A stretch of DNA of 64,000 nt from Synchiropus splendidus (lineage: Eukaryota; Chordata; Actinopteri; Syngnathiformes; Callionymidae), in the NCBI RefSeq assembly GCF_027744825.2, contig NC_071335.1, forward strand, positions 15,876,501 through 15,940,500. Reading direction: 5' to 3'. The notes under the pieces were generated by a model. The model worked only from the letters and a program-made list of their open reading frames with translations, made no database searches and was not told where the DNA came from. Of the stretch, positions 31,901 through 42,762 are shown piece by piece (within the stretch, counting starts at the first letter, position 1; the number at the start of each line of letters is the position of its first letter). The position numbers and the translations under genes were made by a program.

Positions 31901-34900
31901 GAGTTGAGATGTTCCGACTTACACTGATCCTCAGTCTTGTGTCACCTGAAGCGGTATCAATTGGAACCTTGGCAATGCCATCGTCATTGGTCACACCCAG
32001 ACGCCGGCCAGGATTCACTGTGACAGGAATGTTCCCCGCAGGGCTGCCATTCGGGTTGAGGACTTCAACCTAGCCATTGGAATTAAAGGAGTCATAAAAC
32101 CTGAAAATGTTGTTTTCTGTCTGTCTGTCTGTCCATCCAACCCCAAAGTGTCCAATTAATATTGAAATGACAATTGAGATCCAACAATTCATTTGTTCAG
32201 CCATTTGTATGTGAAGTCAATGAATGGTGTTCAGACCAGACGGGATCACAACGCACCCAAACATCCATAGACAGTGACGGTTTGAAGTATTTGGGCGTTC
32301 TTCTGAAGTTGATGGTGTACGGTGATGACACGATTAGAATCCCCTTCAATTCCTGTTCCACCATGTCACTGCCTGTTCAAGATAGGATGAGATACAAACA
32401 TCAGTTTTGCTGAGGACTTGATGGTCCGTGCAACTCTCTTACCCGTCGATGTCAGCACCCTGACGGCAACAACGATAGATTTTCCCTCCAGCTCTTGAAT
32501 GTTCGGGAACGTTTGGGTGATGTGCTCTCTCTTCAGAGTCACTGTGCCTTTGCCTTTCTCGATCTGATGAGACAAGGTCAGACCAAGAGTTGACCTCAAG
32601 TGGGATCGTGATGAAGGACTACAAGAGCATGGGGAGGGTTTTTGTGGGGGAGTCTGGAATCATACCTAACTTTTCAGTGCATTAAAGCAAAACCTACCTG
32701 AACTCTCTGCAGTGAACCTGGCAAACCGATCCTCCGTTCCTCTGTGTCGATCTCAAACACCACATATGCGACGCCCTCCACTTCTTTTCCAAACAGATAC
32801 CTAAACATTATATCAAACAATATCACAAACACTCAAAAATGTAAAGCGAGTACTTTACATACGTGGCTCGGATGTCGATAGTAAGCTGAGGATCGTTTAC
32901 AAAATAAAACGGTCGCTGACTCTTCAGTTGAACCTCAAAACTGGGGAGCACTGCAGAGAAAAGTTTTTCGTCAGTATTTGAGTTGAGTGTGCTGAAGTTT
33001 TGAGGGATATATATAAAGTTCTGACCGTATTCTTTGACCTCAAACTCTGCAATGTACTTTTTCTGTGGGCTGTCCTGGAACCGGGTGACAACTTTCCACA
33101 CTCCAAGGCTGCAGAAGAGAACAGATGAGACTTTGAGGAAACTTGAGTGTTTGAAATAAACAGATCTCTGGGTTACTGATACTGAGACTGTTCATTCTTC
33201 AGCATGCGTGTGAGGTCACAAGATGGGCATGTTTAAAGTAAAATACCTACCTGACTAATTCACCCAGTTGATATTCCCCATTCAGTAACCCCGAATTCAG
33301 AGCGATTTGATCATCGTACACAACATGTCCTTCAGGTGTCTTGACAAAAAACACAAAACAAGGAACAGTTGAGCAGGAAAGAAGACAGCACACTAGTATT
33401 TAATATTGTATACCATTATCTCAATAGTCACGGATGAATTTGTTCCTATTGTTTCCATTTGGGGCGTCAAGCCAAACACCCTGTAGTAGACTGAAACAAG
33501 GAATAAAAACAGCATTTATCAAATCATGGGCACTTTGTTTACCATTGTTGTTTACCATCCAGCTGACAAGGTGAATGAAAAAAAACAAAAAACTATTACA
33601 ATGTAATGGAAAATAAAGCAGGGATGACAGTTGTCTCACAAAACACAGAGGTCATCCCTCTTTAGACTGACCCCTTACAACACCATAGCTGAGGGTTTGA
33701 TCAATGTCACCCTACTTGTTACTCTTCTGTACGCCACGATCCAAAAATGGAGCATGTGCCAGTCTGTGCCGTTTGTGATCATTCTACACTGCGGCACCTG
33801 TGAGTTTCTGCTTCCCTCTGATTGTGCCTGGCCTGTGGAGTAAAATGTGGACTCCTTGGGAAGTCACTTCGCTCCGTTGGAGATCGCCTTGTTTTCCCAG
33901 TTTTTCAGGGCCCCGCGCTATTTATGTCAGTGTTGTATTGTGTAAGAAACCATTTTTGTAATATGTTTTCTGTTGTGGCATTTCCCACTCTGAGCCTTCG
34001 CGCTAGTAAGTGTAAAAAGAGATCATTCTGCACTGTCTTGTTTGGGTCACACTGCCATCTCCATATGAGTGCATGTCCACTAAGTTGTGTGGCAATGACT
34101 CTGGGCTGCCCCCTTATCATGTTGTTATGCGATTCACTTACTGCTGTCTTGTTTTAACTGAGCAAGAACGTTTTAAGAGACCACTTCATCAACTCTCTCC
34201 GTGAGCGCAACCTTTGCTGAGCGGGTCTTACCTTTGGTGTTGGGTGTGTAGAGGGTCTTGTCAGTCTGTATAAACATGTAGCCTGCCTGGAAAGTGACCA
34301 TGACCACTCTCTCCAGTAGTCGGTCAGGAAACTGGGCCTGAAGGTACACGAACTGGTTTGCATTGGGATCCTTGCTGAAGCCCTCGGCAGGGATCTGCAA
34401 CCACCAGAAAGTCTTGTTATTGTTAAAGATAGCTGGCAGAGAGAAGGTTCCTGAGAGAGCACTACGAATGATGTCGGGAACAGCAGAGTCAGCATTAGTG
34501 GGAAAGTTGTGTTTTTCGCTTTTGGGTGTGGTCGATTGGACGGGTGAAAACCTTCTCCTCTGCATCCATCCACAGTTGATCAGAGATCAAGATTTTCTCA
34601 AACAGCAAATCAGCAGTCCATGTCCATCAGAACATGTTTCAGTGACTTTCAAACCAGAGAACATGTCGCCAATTTAAAGATGTGTACTTTGTCATATGCA
34701 GAGCGTGAAATGGTCCAAAAATGTGGGTTTCATTACCGTGACTTGTGCGAATCGTTGAAATTTGTTTGCTGCATTCAGGTTCACCGTCAACTCTGCGTGG
34801 GTTTTGCCCCTTGTTGGATAACTCTTCACGTAGATATTGACCCCGATTTCACCACCAGAGCAGTCCTGACACTCCACAAAGATATTTTCAGGCCCGCCCA

Positions 34901-36174
34901 CTCGCATTATGCTGGGAACTGTCATCAGCGTCCTGCAGAGCAAGAAAAGACCCACAAAAAGGCTCAAGATACATTTCAGAATCATCCTATACTAGACTGA
35001 CCAGATGTTTATGAAAAAGAAAATGAAGACCCTACTACAGTTGGTGCACATGTAGGTGGGTTACATGTCAAAGTCATATATAAACAGAGGGTGATTTTTA
35101 GTTTACTTTTTATTTTGCTCAACATTATTGCCCTATATTCATTTTATCCATAGTATACTTTTTTACCACCTAAAATATTGCTGATAGCAGTAAGCCCAGT
35201 GGGAGCGCAGGTGGCAGTCTCGCTCCAGAACTCAGGGAAGAGAGAAGCAACATCTACATAGACGTCACGTCTTCCACATAGAGCTCTCGACGTGATTCAC
35301 TCAACATTCACAGAAGACTCGCTGATGTTGTGGATGCTGGAATCCGTGGATAAAATTTGCCATCTTTTGTAGGTAGACCTCTGACTGTACTCTGCTGTAC
35401 CTCTGTTGTCAAAATGCGCGTGCAGCCATTCATCCGTCATCACTGCTACGACAAACTCTGAACATATCTCTGCACAGCAAGTGAGGGTCACACTGAACAC
35501 CACCAAAATGTGATCATCCGTTCCCTGCCCCTACATCGACATTTCCCTGAAATTTCATTGATATTTGTTTTCTAGCAGTCAGAGAAACACCGCTGATCAT
35601 AAAACCTCCTTATTGGAGGCGGAGCGACTCCTTTGTATATAATGTTTGCGCCCAGAAAGTTCTAAATAACAACTCACATATGGCACAAAAACACCACAAA
35701 TTCACTGGAGACCAACTGTCAATTTGAGGAATGTCATTTGTTCCTGGGGAAAGTAAGAAGGACATTTATCCAGGTTTACCTCTGTTCTGTCCCCCCCTGT
35801 TTGTTTGTCCTCATCTGGACTTTCTATTGTCTGGGTAAGAGCGTCAAGTAAACAGAGAGTTTCACCAACTTTGCTGCAGCGCTGACTGGCCCAACAATGT
35901 GTAATCCATTTGTTAGCCGGATAAAGTAAAGTCAAGAGTAGTGATTATGACCGACTGAGTCAGCTTTTTTTTTTTTTTTTTAATTTTTCAGACAAATTGC
36001 ACATTTGATTTGGAAGTTATCAGACAGCAATAAATAATTTGACATCTCCAATGAAATAATTTTTTATCTATTCAGTATTCAGTAATTCAACACTCACAAA
36101 GGAGCTGCCTCTGCCAGAGAAGAGAAGCAGGCGAAGGCCACAGGCACCAGCAGCCACAGTCCACTTCCACCCAT
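16939..36174 (-). CDS. c3: complement component C3, first tandem copy (C3-1), complete
   Basis: C3 is the central complement protein: convertases cut it to release C3a, and the remaining C3b attaches covalently to surfaces through its thioester. Forty-three coding exons total 4944 nt, giving 1647 residues with all junctions in frame, the normal length for C3. In order: signal peptide (about 23 residues, [17 protein letters not shown]), macroglobulin domains 1-6, RRRR beta/alpha cleavage site (exon 17), six-cysteine anaphylatoxin ending LLLAR (exon 18), CUB, thioester domain with GCGEQ (exon 25) and the modulating His in VYHGEM (exon 27), MG8, then a cysteine-rich C345C domain ending LVGCEQ. 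The product is expected to be secreted. Start chosen because it opens a clean signal peptide and the first exon joins exon 2 in frame. Confidence 0.96.
18050..18345. other. CpG-rich patch inside C3-1 intron 42
   Basis: This stretch has many CpG dinucleotides (gcgcgtgag, catcgcgcgcacctgcgcg, gtcgacgcgg and others) amid AT-rich intron. A 76-codon minus-strand frame runs through it, but I do not recognise the product. The equivalent intron of C3-2 is only about 990 bases long and lacks the patch. It may be a foreign insert or an unlabelled promoter-like element. Confidence 0.4.
19151..19170. repeat. (GGT)n run
   Basis: Seven GGT units in C3-1 intron 42, read directly. Confidence 0.85.
24327..25010 (+). 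mobile_element. Tigger-like DNA element in C3-1 intron 28
   Basis: It begins cagtggtacctcggttctcg after a TA, the same start as the copy at 1402, and continues with the same landmark phrases. Between them it has an extra internal segment of about 400 bases (24460-24860). No transposase is recognisable, and the right terminus was not resolved. The element is absent from the matching C3-2 intron. Confidence 0.5.
25256..25297. repeat. short tandem direct repeat
   Basis: The 20-mer cttcagtagtccaggcggaa occurs at 25256-25275 and again at 25278-25297. Confidence 0.9.
25305..25981. mobile_element. candidate non-autonomous DNA element in C3-1 intron 28
   Basis: The right end reads cggcttattttccggaaatt then actgta, and the left end reads attaccggaatttagagcg followed by gttccgg and ataaggcgcacc. 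When inverted, the two ends share the theme ttccggaa..ataagccgc, as seen in Tigger-like elements. The interior is GC-rich relative to the intron. The ends are degenerate and no target duplication was resolved. Confidence 0.4.
26512..26671 (-). other. c3: C3-1 exon 27: histidine that controls thioester reactivity
   Basis: The exon reads WLTAYVVKV ... [18 protein letters not shown]. By alignment of the surrounding residues to mammalian C3, the His in VYHGEM corresponds to the catalytic His that gives C3b its preference for hydroxyl targets. The paralogue has LIHGEM. Both copies therefore keep it, unlike some fish C3 isoforms that have lost it. Confidence 0.8.
27385..27591 (-). other. c3: C3-1 exon 25: thioester site
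   Basis: This exon encodes [18 protein letters not shown]. The Cys and Gln of GCGEQ form the internal thioester by which C3b binds targets. Paired with the His of exon 27. Confidence 0.95.
29138..29494 (-). other. c3: C3-1 exons 17-18: beta/alpha processing site and C3a
   Basis: Exon 17 (29494-29426) encodes [17 protein letters not shown]; the four arginines are the furin-type site separating the beta and alpha chains. Exon 18 (29320-29138) encodes the anaphylatoxin fold with paired CC, single C, single C and paired CC, ending LLLAR, the convertase cleavage site and C3a C terminus. The predicted C3a is 72 residues. Confidence 0.92.
30928..30933 (-). other. c3: GC-AG splice donor of C3-1 intron 15
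   Basis: The donor reads AAAAG then gcaatg on the sense strand. Only the GC donor keeps the exon at 156 nt in frame and joins LTQQK to IWDLVEKHD as in mammalian C3. The paralogue has the identical donor at 58760-58765. Confidence 0.75.
35942..36097. other. C3-1 intron 1, last part
   Basis: AT-rich, with a T-run near 35965-35982. No feature seen. The matching sequence in C3-2 lies beyond the right edge. Confidence 0.4.
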
Positions 36175-37201
36175 CCTGCTGTGATGTCCAGCTGCTGTCA
36201 CAAAGTGTGTCCACTTCTGGCGCGTCCAGGTTTTATCTTCCATGGTGATTCCATCAGCCCCTCCTCCTGTGTACTGACACAAACACGGCTTCCCAGCAGC
36301 AGTTGAGAAACACCATTGATAAAGGCTGTTGCAATGGACAGAATAAACAATGTCTCCCCCCAAAAATCGATGAAATCAATGGTTACCGAAACCAAAACTT
36401 TCCGTTTTTACTAAATGTTTGCTGTTTTTTTATTTTTTTTGAGACACATGCATGTCACTGAAATGCCTGCAATGAAAACTCAAAAGCCAAAAAGCAGTCA
36501 GTGCACACGCTCAACCAGATGACAGTGATGTGTCCATTTCAGATTGGGTTTAGTTTCACATTAGAAATGAGGCCTTCTGGACTTGAAGAGAAATGCAACA
36601 CGGTTGCTTTCATTCTGAGGAGAAACATGCATGACAGCCTTCTTACTTGAGAAGAAATACTTGTAGAGGACCAGACAATGAAGAAATGAAGTTTACAAAC
36701 AGAATGCGGTCTGAGCGCCGCCATGATGATGCAGAGGTGAACTATAAAATGTCGCCACAGTTTCTCTTTCGGTTCCTCTCGACGTCTTAGGTGTATGATT
36801 GTATCACAAGCTACATGAATCATAAGCAATGAGTTAGAGTTGCCATGTTCATTGAGCAGAACAGAACATAAATAAAGAGCTCATCCAAAAAAAACAAAAA
36901 AACAGCACAAGGTCCTGTCTCACTAATAATTAAACTAGTCCAGATTTGCCAAGCTAAAGAGCATAGAGCAATGAAACTCTTCTCCAAGACCTAGGAGGAG
37001 TAGCTTTTAGTTTTGCAGACGCCCTGACGCCCTCCTTGCCAAAAGCCTGTAGGAGGAAGTGGGACCTATTCCTCTAAAGCTACGGGAGCAACAGTCAAGT
37101 TACAGAGGGAGATGCAGGATCCATGTACTTAATGACAGTTTTTCAAAAGTAAAGGAAAAGAAAAAACAACTTGCCTGCCATTGGTGGACCATCTGAACAT
37201 C
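36175..37201. other. C3-1 upstream flank
   Basis: This is the 5' flank of C3-1 up to the L1-like insertion and must hold its promoter. I could not pick out a convincing TATA box or acute-phase element. No other gene is seen. Confidence 0.4.
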
Positions 37202-37382
37202 AAGAATAGCAGATAAATGGAGGGGACTTCGGGCTTGCTAATGGAGTAGACAGACGCAGGACGAGTCAGCTCTCCCAAATTCATTTATAACCCCTTAAAC
37301 AAAACTCGAAAACCCGACATTCAAAATCTAAACTTCGACTACGAGTGAAAGAAATTGAAACGGGATAACGAGAAGAGAAAAC

Positions 37383-38405
37383 ATGCCAAAATCACAAGAC
37401 AAAGGTGCTGCGACGGCGAAAGCTAACACCGCTGCTAACCAAGCTAAAGGCTCCGGTGACGGCACGACCTGCCAGACTGCAACAAACCTCGTTAAATTCG
37501 CCCCGAGTGAGGACGTAATTGGAGCGATAAGAGAACTCAATGCAGACATGAAACAGAATAATGACAACCTTCGACAAGATGTCATTCAGATGGGACGAGA
37601 AATAAACGGAAAACTGGACAACATGGCGACGGAGATGAAGAATCTCTCCAGCCGAGTCGGCGAAGTGGAGACTCGTGTGGAACAGGTGGAAAGTTGGGCG
37701 GCTGCAGCGACCGAGGTTCTCACTAACTGCCTGCAACAACAGAGAGTTTTGCAGAAGAAAGTCGTTGATTTGGAATCCCGTTCCAGGCGAAATAACATTC
37801 GCATATTTGGAATAGAGGAGGGGAAAGAAGGGAACTCGATGAGGGATTACATCCGGAATCTTTGCCACACCGAGTTGTCGTTACCGCAAGATTTTGACCT
37901 GAAAATACAACGTGCTCATCGTGCTCTCCTGCCAAGACCTCCACCCGGAGCTGCACCACGACAGATCATCGTATGCTTTCAGGAATACACTACCAAGGAG
38001 ATGATACTACGAGAGGCATGGAAAAAGAGGGGAATTCAACTCGACAACAAAACGGTGTATTTTGATCACGATTATGCCGTGGAAGTGGTAAAAGCACGCC
38101 GTAAATACAACGGAATTAAAAAGGCACTGAAGGACAGAGGGATTCGATTCCAAACCCCATTCACGAATATGAGGATTCATTGGGACACTGGAATTCGCAC
38201 CTACTCCAGCGCAGACGATGCCCGGCGTGAACTAAAGAGACGTGGTTTCGCTGTGGAAGAACCAGTGCCAGGGAAGGAAGATAACAATGAGTCTCGGCGT
38301 CGTGATCTTATTGGCTGGCAACGAGCACCGCAGAATCAGAATAAAGGGGTTGCTGTAACCCAGAGAGCCAAGGACAAACTTCTGGAATATCAGCATACTC
38401 GCTAA
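37383..38405 (+). CDS. L1-like ORF1 protein, intact
   Basis: 340 residues, close to the 338 of mammalian L1 ORF1p. After a Lys/Ala-rich N terminus there is a coiled-coil region (about residues 40-130). Next comes an RRM-like domain opened by the hallmark SRRNNIRIFGIEEG, then the C-terminal domain with RAHRALLPRPPPG, RQIIVCFQ and a basic tail. This protein trimerises and coats the element's RNA. The start at 37383 is the first ATG of a long uninterrupted frame. Confidence 0.93.
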   Translation: MPKSQDKGAATAKANTAANQAKGSGDGTTCQTATNLVKFAPSEDVIGAIRELNADMKQNNDNLRQDVIQMGREINGKLDNMATEMKNLSSRVGEVETRVEQVESWAAAATEVLTNCLQQQRVLQKKVVDLESRSRRNNIRIFGIEEGKEGNSMRDYIRNLCHTELSLPQDFDLKIQRAHRALLPRPPPGAAPRQIIVCFQEYTTKEMILREAWKKRGIQLDNKTVYFDHDYAVEVVKARRKYNGIKKALKDRGIRFQTPFTNMRIHWDTGIRTYSSADDARRELKRRGFAVEEPVPGKEDNNESRRRDLIGWQRAPQNQNKGVAVTQRAKDKLLEYQHTR

Positions 38406-38795
38406 AGCAGTAAGATGTGCATTTACAATCTTGATGATCCAGTCTTTACTTTGGGTTCTTGAATTAGATTCTACAGTTTGATATCTGAACATGCTATCCT
38501 GTTTTAAACTCACTATTGTTATGGGAGTGGCTTTAACTTAAACCTTGCTGATCTATGCCTGGCAGGTTTCATTGGACTTATAAGATGGTGGAGTCAATAT
38601 TGTATGACTCAGCCATTCTTAGAACCGGGCCCTCATTTTCAAAGAGGATTTACCCACGACCCACCAATGGGGTCACTTTTTTTTTGGAAGTCTATACCAC
38701 TGTTATTGTTGTTCTTGTCCTTGTTGTTTCTTCACATGTTCATGTTTACTGGTTTGCTTTATTTTGGGGATATGCAAATATAGTTATGTCACTGA

Positions 38796-41700
38796 AACAG
38801 AATAACGGTACGTAATATAAGAATAATTTCCTTAAATGTCAATGGTCTGACTAACCCAGTTAAAAGAAGTAAAGTTTTTGCAAAACTGAAAAAAGATAGA
38901 ACGGAAGTAATTTTCCTACAAGAGACTCACCTACAGAAACAGGAACATGATAAACTGAAAAGATATGGTTATTCAAACTCATATTTCAGTTCTTATAATA
39001 ATGGGAGAAAAAGGGGAGTTGGGATATTCTTTGCTAATAATGTTAATTTTGATCTGATACATGAAACAAATGACAAAGCTGGCAGATATGTAATAATAAA
39101 AGGAAGACTTGATAATACAACAGTTACCTTTGCTAATGTTTATCTACCTCCAGAAAGTAATAAGGTATTACTGAAGACGCTATTTGATACACTTGCCTCG
39201 GAGAGTGAAGGAATTCTGGTTTGTGCTGGGGATTGGAATACTATTTTGAATTACACATTGGACACCACTAGCAAACAAAAATCTAAGCCTCAAAGGTCAA
39301 ACTATCTTAATTTGTTAATAAAAGAGCATGGACTGTGCGATGTATGGAGGAGTTTACACCCTAAAGAAAAGGACTTCACTCACTACTCTGCTACTTATAA
39401 GGTTCATTCTAGATTGGACTTCTTTTTGCTGAACAATATTGATGGGTATAGAGTGAGGGAGTGTTCCATTGGAACCGCAGAAGTCTCAGATCATAACTCA
39501 GTCTTTCTGACGTTGAATATAGATGATGTACCCAAACAATCATTATGGAGGTTGAATGTAAGTATATTGAATTCTAATACAATAGTTAAAGAAATTGAAA
39601 AAGAAATTGAAGAATGTATTATAGATAACAGAAATGACCAAACACATCCAACAATCCTATGGGACACCATCAAGGCTGTCATGAGAGGGAGATTGATTTC
39701 AAGAACAGCTTATATAAAGAAGAAGAGAAGGATAAAATATGAGGAACTCCAAAAAACATTGAGAGAGACCGAAAGGAAAAAACAGTCTAGTGAGGATATA
39801 GAACTGATTGATCAGTTTACAAGAATAAAAAAACAAATAGATGAATTATTAATTGAGGAAATGGAAAAAAAAGATGAGGTTCTCCAAGCAAACATTCTAT
39901 GAATCTGGCCCAAAAGCAACAAAGATTTTGGCAAAACGCCTGAGAATAATGCAAAGTAGAAATTCAATTCACAAAATCAAAGATCCCATTACTAAACAAG
40001 TAATACTAAATCCAGAGGAAATCAATGAAACCTTCAGAAAATACTATGAATCCCTGTACACGCAAACCGCTACAGTTGACACTGATGTCATTCAACAATA
40101 TTTAAATACATTAGATCTCCCATCAATAGGCATAATACAAAACAAAGACCTTAATGCTCCTATTACACAGAAGGAACTGGATAAAGCAATTAGTAAATTT
40201 AAAAATCAAAAATGTCCAGGTAGCAATGGATATCCAAATGAATGGTACAAGGTCTTCAACAAAACACTCTCCCTTGTCTTATTAGACTCCTTTCATTACA
40301 CTCTAAGAAATGGTATCACCCCTCCCTCATGGAAAGAAGCCGTTATAACAGTCATCCCCAAACAGGGCAAGGACTTAGAATCATGCAACTCTTACCGTCC
40401 TATATCTATCTTGAATGTGGACTATAAAATATTTACATCCATTATTACAAATAGAATGGTTCAGTTTCTCCCAGACTTAATTAATGAAGATCAGACTGGC
40501 TTTATTAAAGGAAGACAAACCCAAGATAATATTAGACGGACTCTCCATATCATAGATCATATCAATAAAAACAATTTAAATGCATCACTTATTAGCTTAG
40601 ACGCTGAAAAGGCATTTGATCGAGTCAGCTGGACTTTCCTATTCAGTGTGTTGGAGAGATTTGGTTTTAACAACCAATTTATTAACTGTCTTAAATCATT
40701 ATACAGTAATCCTATAGCAAGACTAAAAATAAACGGACATATGTCTGGGAGGTTTGTGCTGTCCAGGGGTACAAGGCAGGGTTGCTGCCTCAGTCCCTCT
40801 CTCTTTGCACTTTTCATAGAACCATTGGCACAAACAATTAGGGAATGCCCGGAGTTAGAAGGTATTCAGTTTGGCACAGAAAAACACATCGTAGCATTGT
40901 TTGCCGATGATATTATGGTATATCTCCTAAACCCTAATTCAACCTTTGCTAAACTCATGGATATTCTACAACAATTTGGCGTCTTATCTGGATTTAAACT
41001 CAATATTCCCAAAACACAAATCCTCTCATTCAACCATGCGCCAAGTGAAATACTAGAACAGTGCTATAAAGTAAAGTGGGACTCAAAGATGATCAAATAC
41101 CTTGGCATATTTTTGACACATAATTGGAATCAGCTATTCGAAGCAAATTATAATGATATTAACAAAAAAATAAACTGGGATTTTTTTAGATGGTCTACAC
41201 TGGTGATGGACTTTAGTACAAGAATTGAAGTAATTAAAATGAATCTTTTACCAAGACTATTGTTCCTCTTTTTATCACTTACAGTTATAATTTCAGAATC
41301 TCAGTTCTGCTCATGGAACAAGATAATATCCAGATTTATATGGTCAGGAACTAAGCCAAGGATCAAATTAAGTACACTACAACTTCAAAAAGACAAGGGT
41401 GGATTGGCAGTACCAAATCTTAAAGAATACTTCTATGCTGCTCAACTAAGATACATTGTACAGTGGTGCTCCCCTGATTATGATGCAAAATGGAAAAGGA
41501 TAGAGTCAAACTTGGGACAAGTGCGCTTGGAAACTATGTTGGTGGAAAGAAACCTGACGGAAGAAATACTAAAGAGCAACATATTAAAAGAAACATTTAA
41601 AATATGGCAACATGTGATGAGAAAGTATCATTTGGATGATGACTGCAAACTTTTAATCTGGCCATCCTCAAATTCTAAATTTATTCCAGCAAAATTAGAT

Positions 41701-42569
41701 AGTACATTTGATAACTGGAGACATAAAGGGATTACTGCAATTTGTCAATTAGTAGTGGGTAACAACTTTAAAACATTTGAGAAAATTAAGAAAGAGTTCA
41801 AATTGGACAATGAAGATTTTTTCAGATACTTGCAGATTAGACATTTTTTCAACACTGACATTAGACACAAACTCTCTCCTGAAGGAAATGAAATTGTTCA
41901 GGTGTTTGTAGAGGCTTATAAAGAAGTACCTACAAAAATAGTCTCTAAAGTGTATGGGGGCTTACAGAAAAACAACGGTGCAAACACACTGTATGTTAAA
42001 ACAAAATGGGAACAGGAGTTGGAAATCACAATATCTAAAAAAGAATGGGGTTTAATGTGCAATACACAACACAGTACCACAGCTTCGAGAAAATGGAGGG
42101 AATTTGGCTGGAAGACCTTGATAAGATTTTTCATCACACCGCATATGAGAGGCAAACAACTGGGAAAACCACAACAATGCTGGAGAAAATGTGGGCACAT
42201 GAATGCTTCTCATTCACATATATTTTGGACCTGTATTAAAATACAAACGTTCTGGGACAATGTCATAAATATTCTTTTGAATGTAATATTCTTAAGGACC
42301 CACAGATATGTTTGCTGGGACTCTTGCCCTCACAGGTGCAACATGGTGATCAATATTTATTTAAAATCTTGATGCTTGCTGCTAAAAAAGCTATTACAAG
42401 GAACTGGATGAAAACTGATGGACCTGATGTACGAAGTTGGACGGACATTATTGAAGAAATAAGGCAGATGGAGTATTTGACCTCTCTGTTGAGACTGAAA
42501 ACTGGGTTATACACAAAAAGATGGACAAAGTGGAACATTTTTCAGCAAAGAAATCCAACCTTATCGTAA
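38796..42569 (+). pseudogene. L1-like ORF2 (endonuclease and reverse transcriptase), frameshifted
   Basis: Read in three pieces. The first (38796-39902) is the apurinic-type endonuclease, with SLNVNGL, FLQETHL, AGDWN and SDHNSVFL; no ATG precedes it in frame. The second (from about 39870 to 42372) is the reverse transcriptase, with GFIKGRQTQDN, DAEKAFDRVSW, GTRQGCCLSPSLF and LFADD, and a late C..CH...C cysteine motif. The third is a C-terminal stretch ending at 42569. One extra base in an A8 run near 39863-39870 and one missing base near 42285-42312 shift the frame out and back. The true start could be ATG at 38786 if a third small indel is present. Confidence 0.88.
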
Positions 42570-42762
42570 TTATAAGTTATTGTAATATCCCCAATGTTTT
42601 TCTGTCTGTCTTTTATTTTTTTTTATTTTATTTTATTGTTCTCTGTCTTTTCTTACATGTTATAAACCATTGTATGTATCATTTTCAATCATAATGCCTG
42701 TATTTTGTAAAATTTAAAATTTGAAAAATAAACAGTAAAAAAAAAAGAATAGCAGATAAATG

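Larger units (their letters stand above)
16939..36174 (-). other. c3: C3-1 exon map
   Basis: Coding exons 1-43, 5' to 3': 36174-36098, 34932-34737, 34394-34232, 33490-33414, 33339-33251, 33108-33026, 32950-32863, 32800-32698, 32563-32443, 32372-32257, 32069-31923, 31775-31679, 31587-31487, 31414-31226, 31089-30934, 30073-29944, 29494-29426, 29320-29138, 29061-28941, 28564-28476, 28403-28264, 28158-27946, 27874-27811, 27747-27658, 27591-27385, 27244-27169, 26671-26512, 26436-26341, 24116-23966, 23803-23718, 23149-23072, 22984-22829, 22353-22291, 22199-22118, 21928-21880, 21614-21524, 21461-21372, 21304-21202, 21124-21035, 20449-20357, 20280-20197, 19979-19835, 17080-16939. Borders were set by GT/AG reading and frame continuity. 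Exceptions: intron 15 uses GC-AG, and the exon 33 donor is read as ACG then gtccgt. Confidence 0.9.
37220..42744 (+). mobile_element. near full-length L1-like LINE between the two C3 genes
   Basis: The element is flanked by a perfect 18-bp target-site duplication, aagaatagcagataaatg, at 37202-37219 and 42745-42762. It has a 163-base 5' UTR, ORF1, a spacer of about 390 bases, ORF2 (endonuclease plus reverse transcriptase), a 3' UTR with TTTTATTTT repeats, then aaataaacagt and a short A tail. An exact duplication and both ORFs nearly complete suggest a recent insertion. ORF2 is broken by two single-base frame changes, so this copy is probably inactive unless they are sequencing errors. Confidence 0.93.

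Noticed and set aside
35165..35560. possible separate gene in C3-1 intron 1
   Set aside because: The minus-strand frame is short, and the weakly matching stretch in C3-2 intron 1 (around 63550) does not preserve it.
37392..37868. 158-codon minus-strand frame within the L1-like ORF1
   Set aside because: Mirror of the intact ORF1; no independent support.
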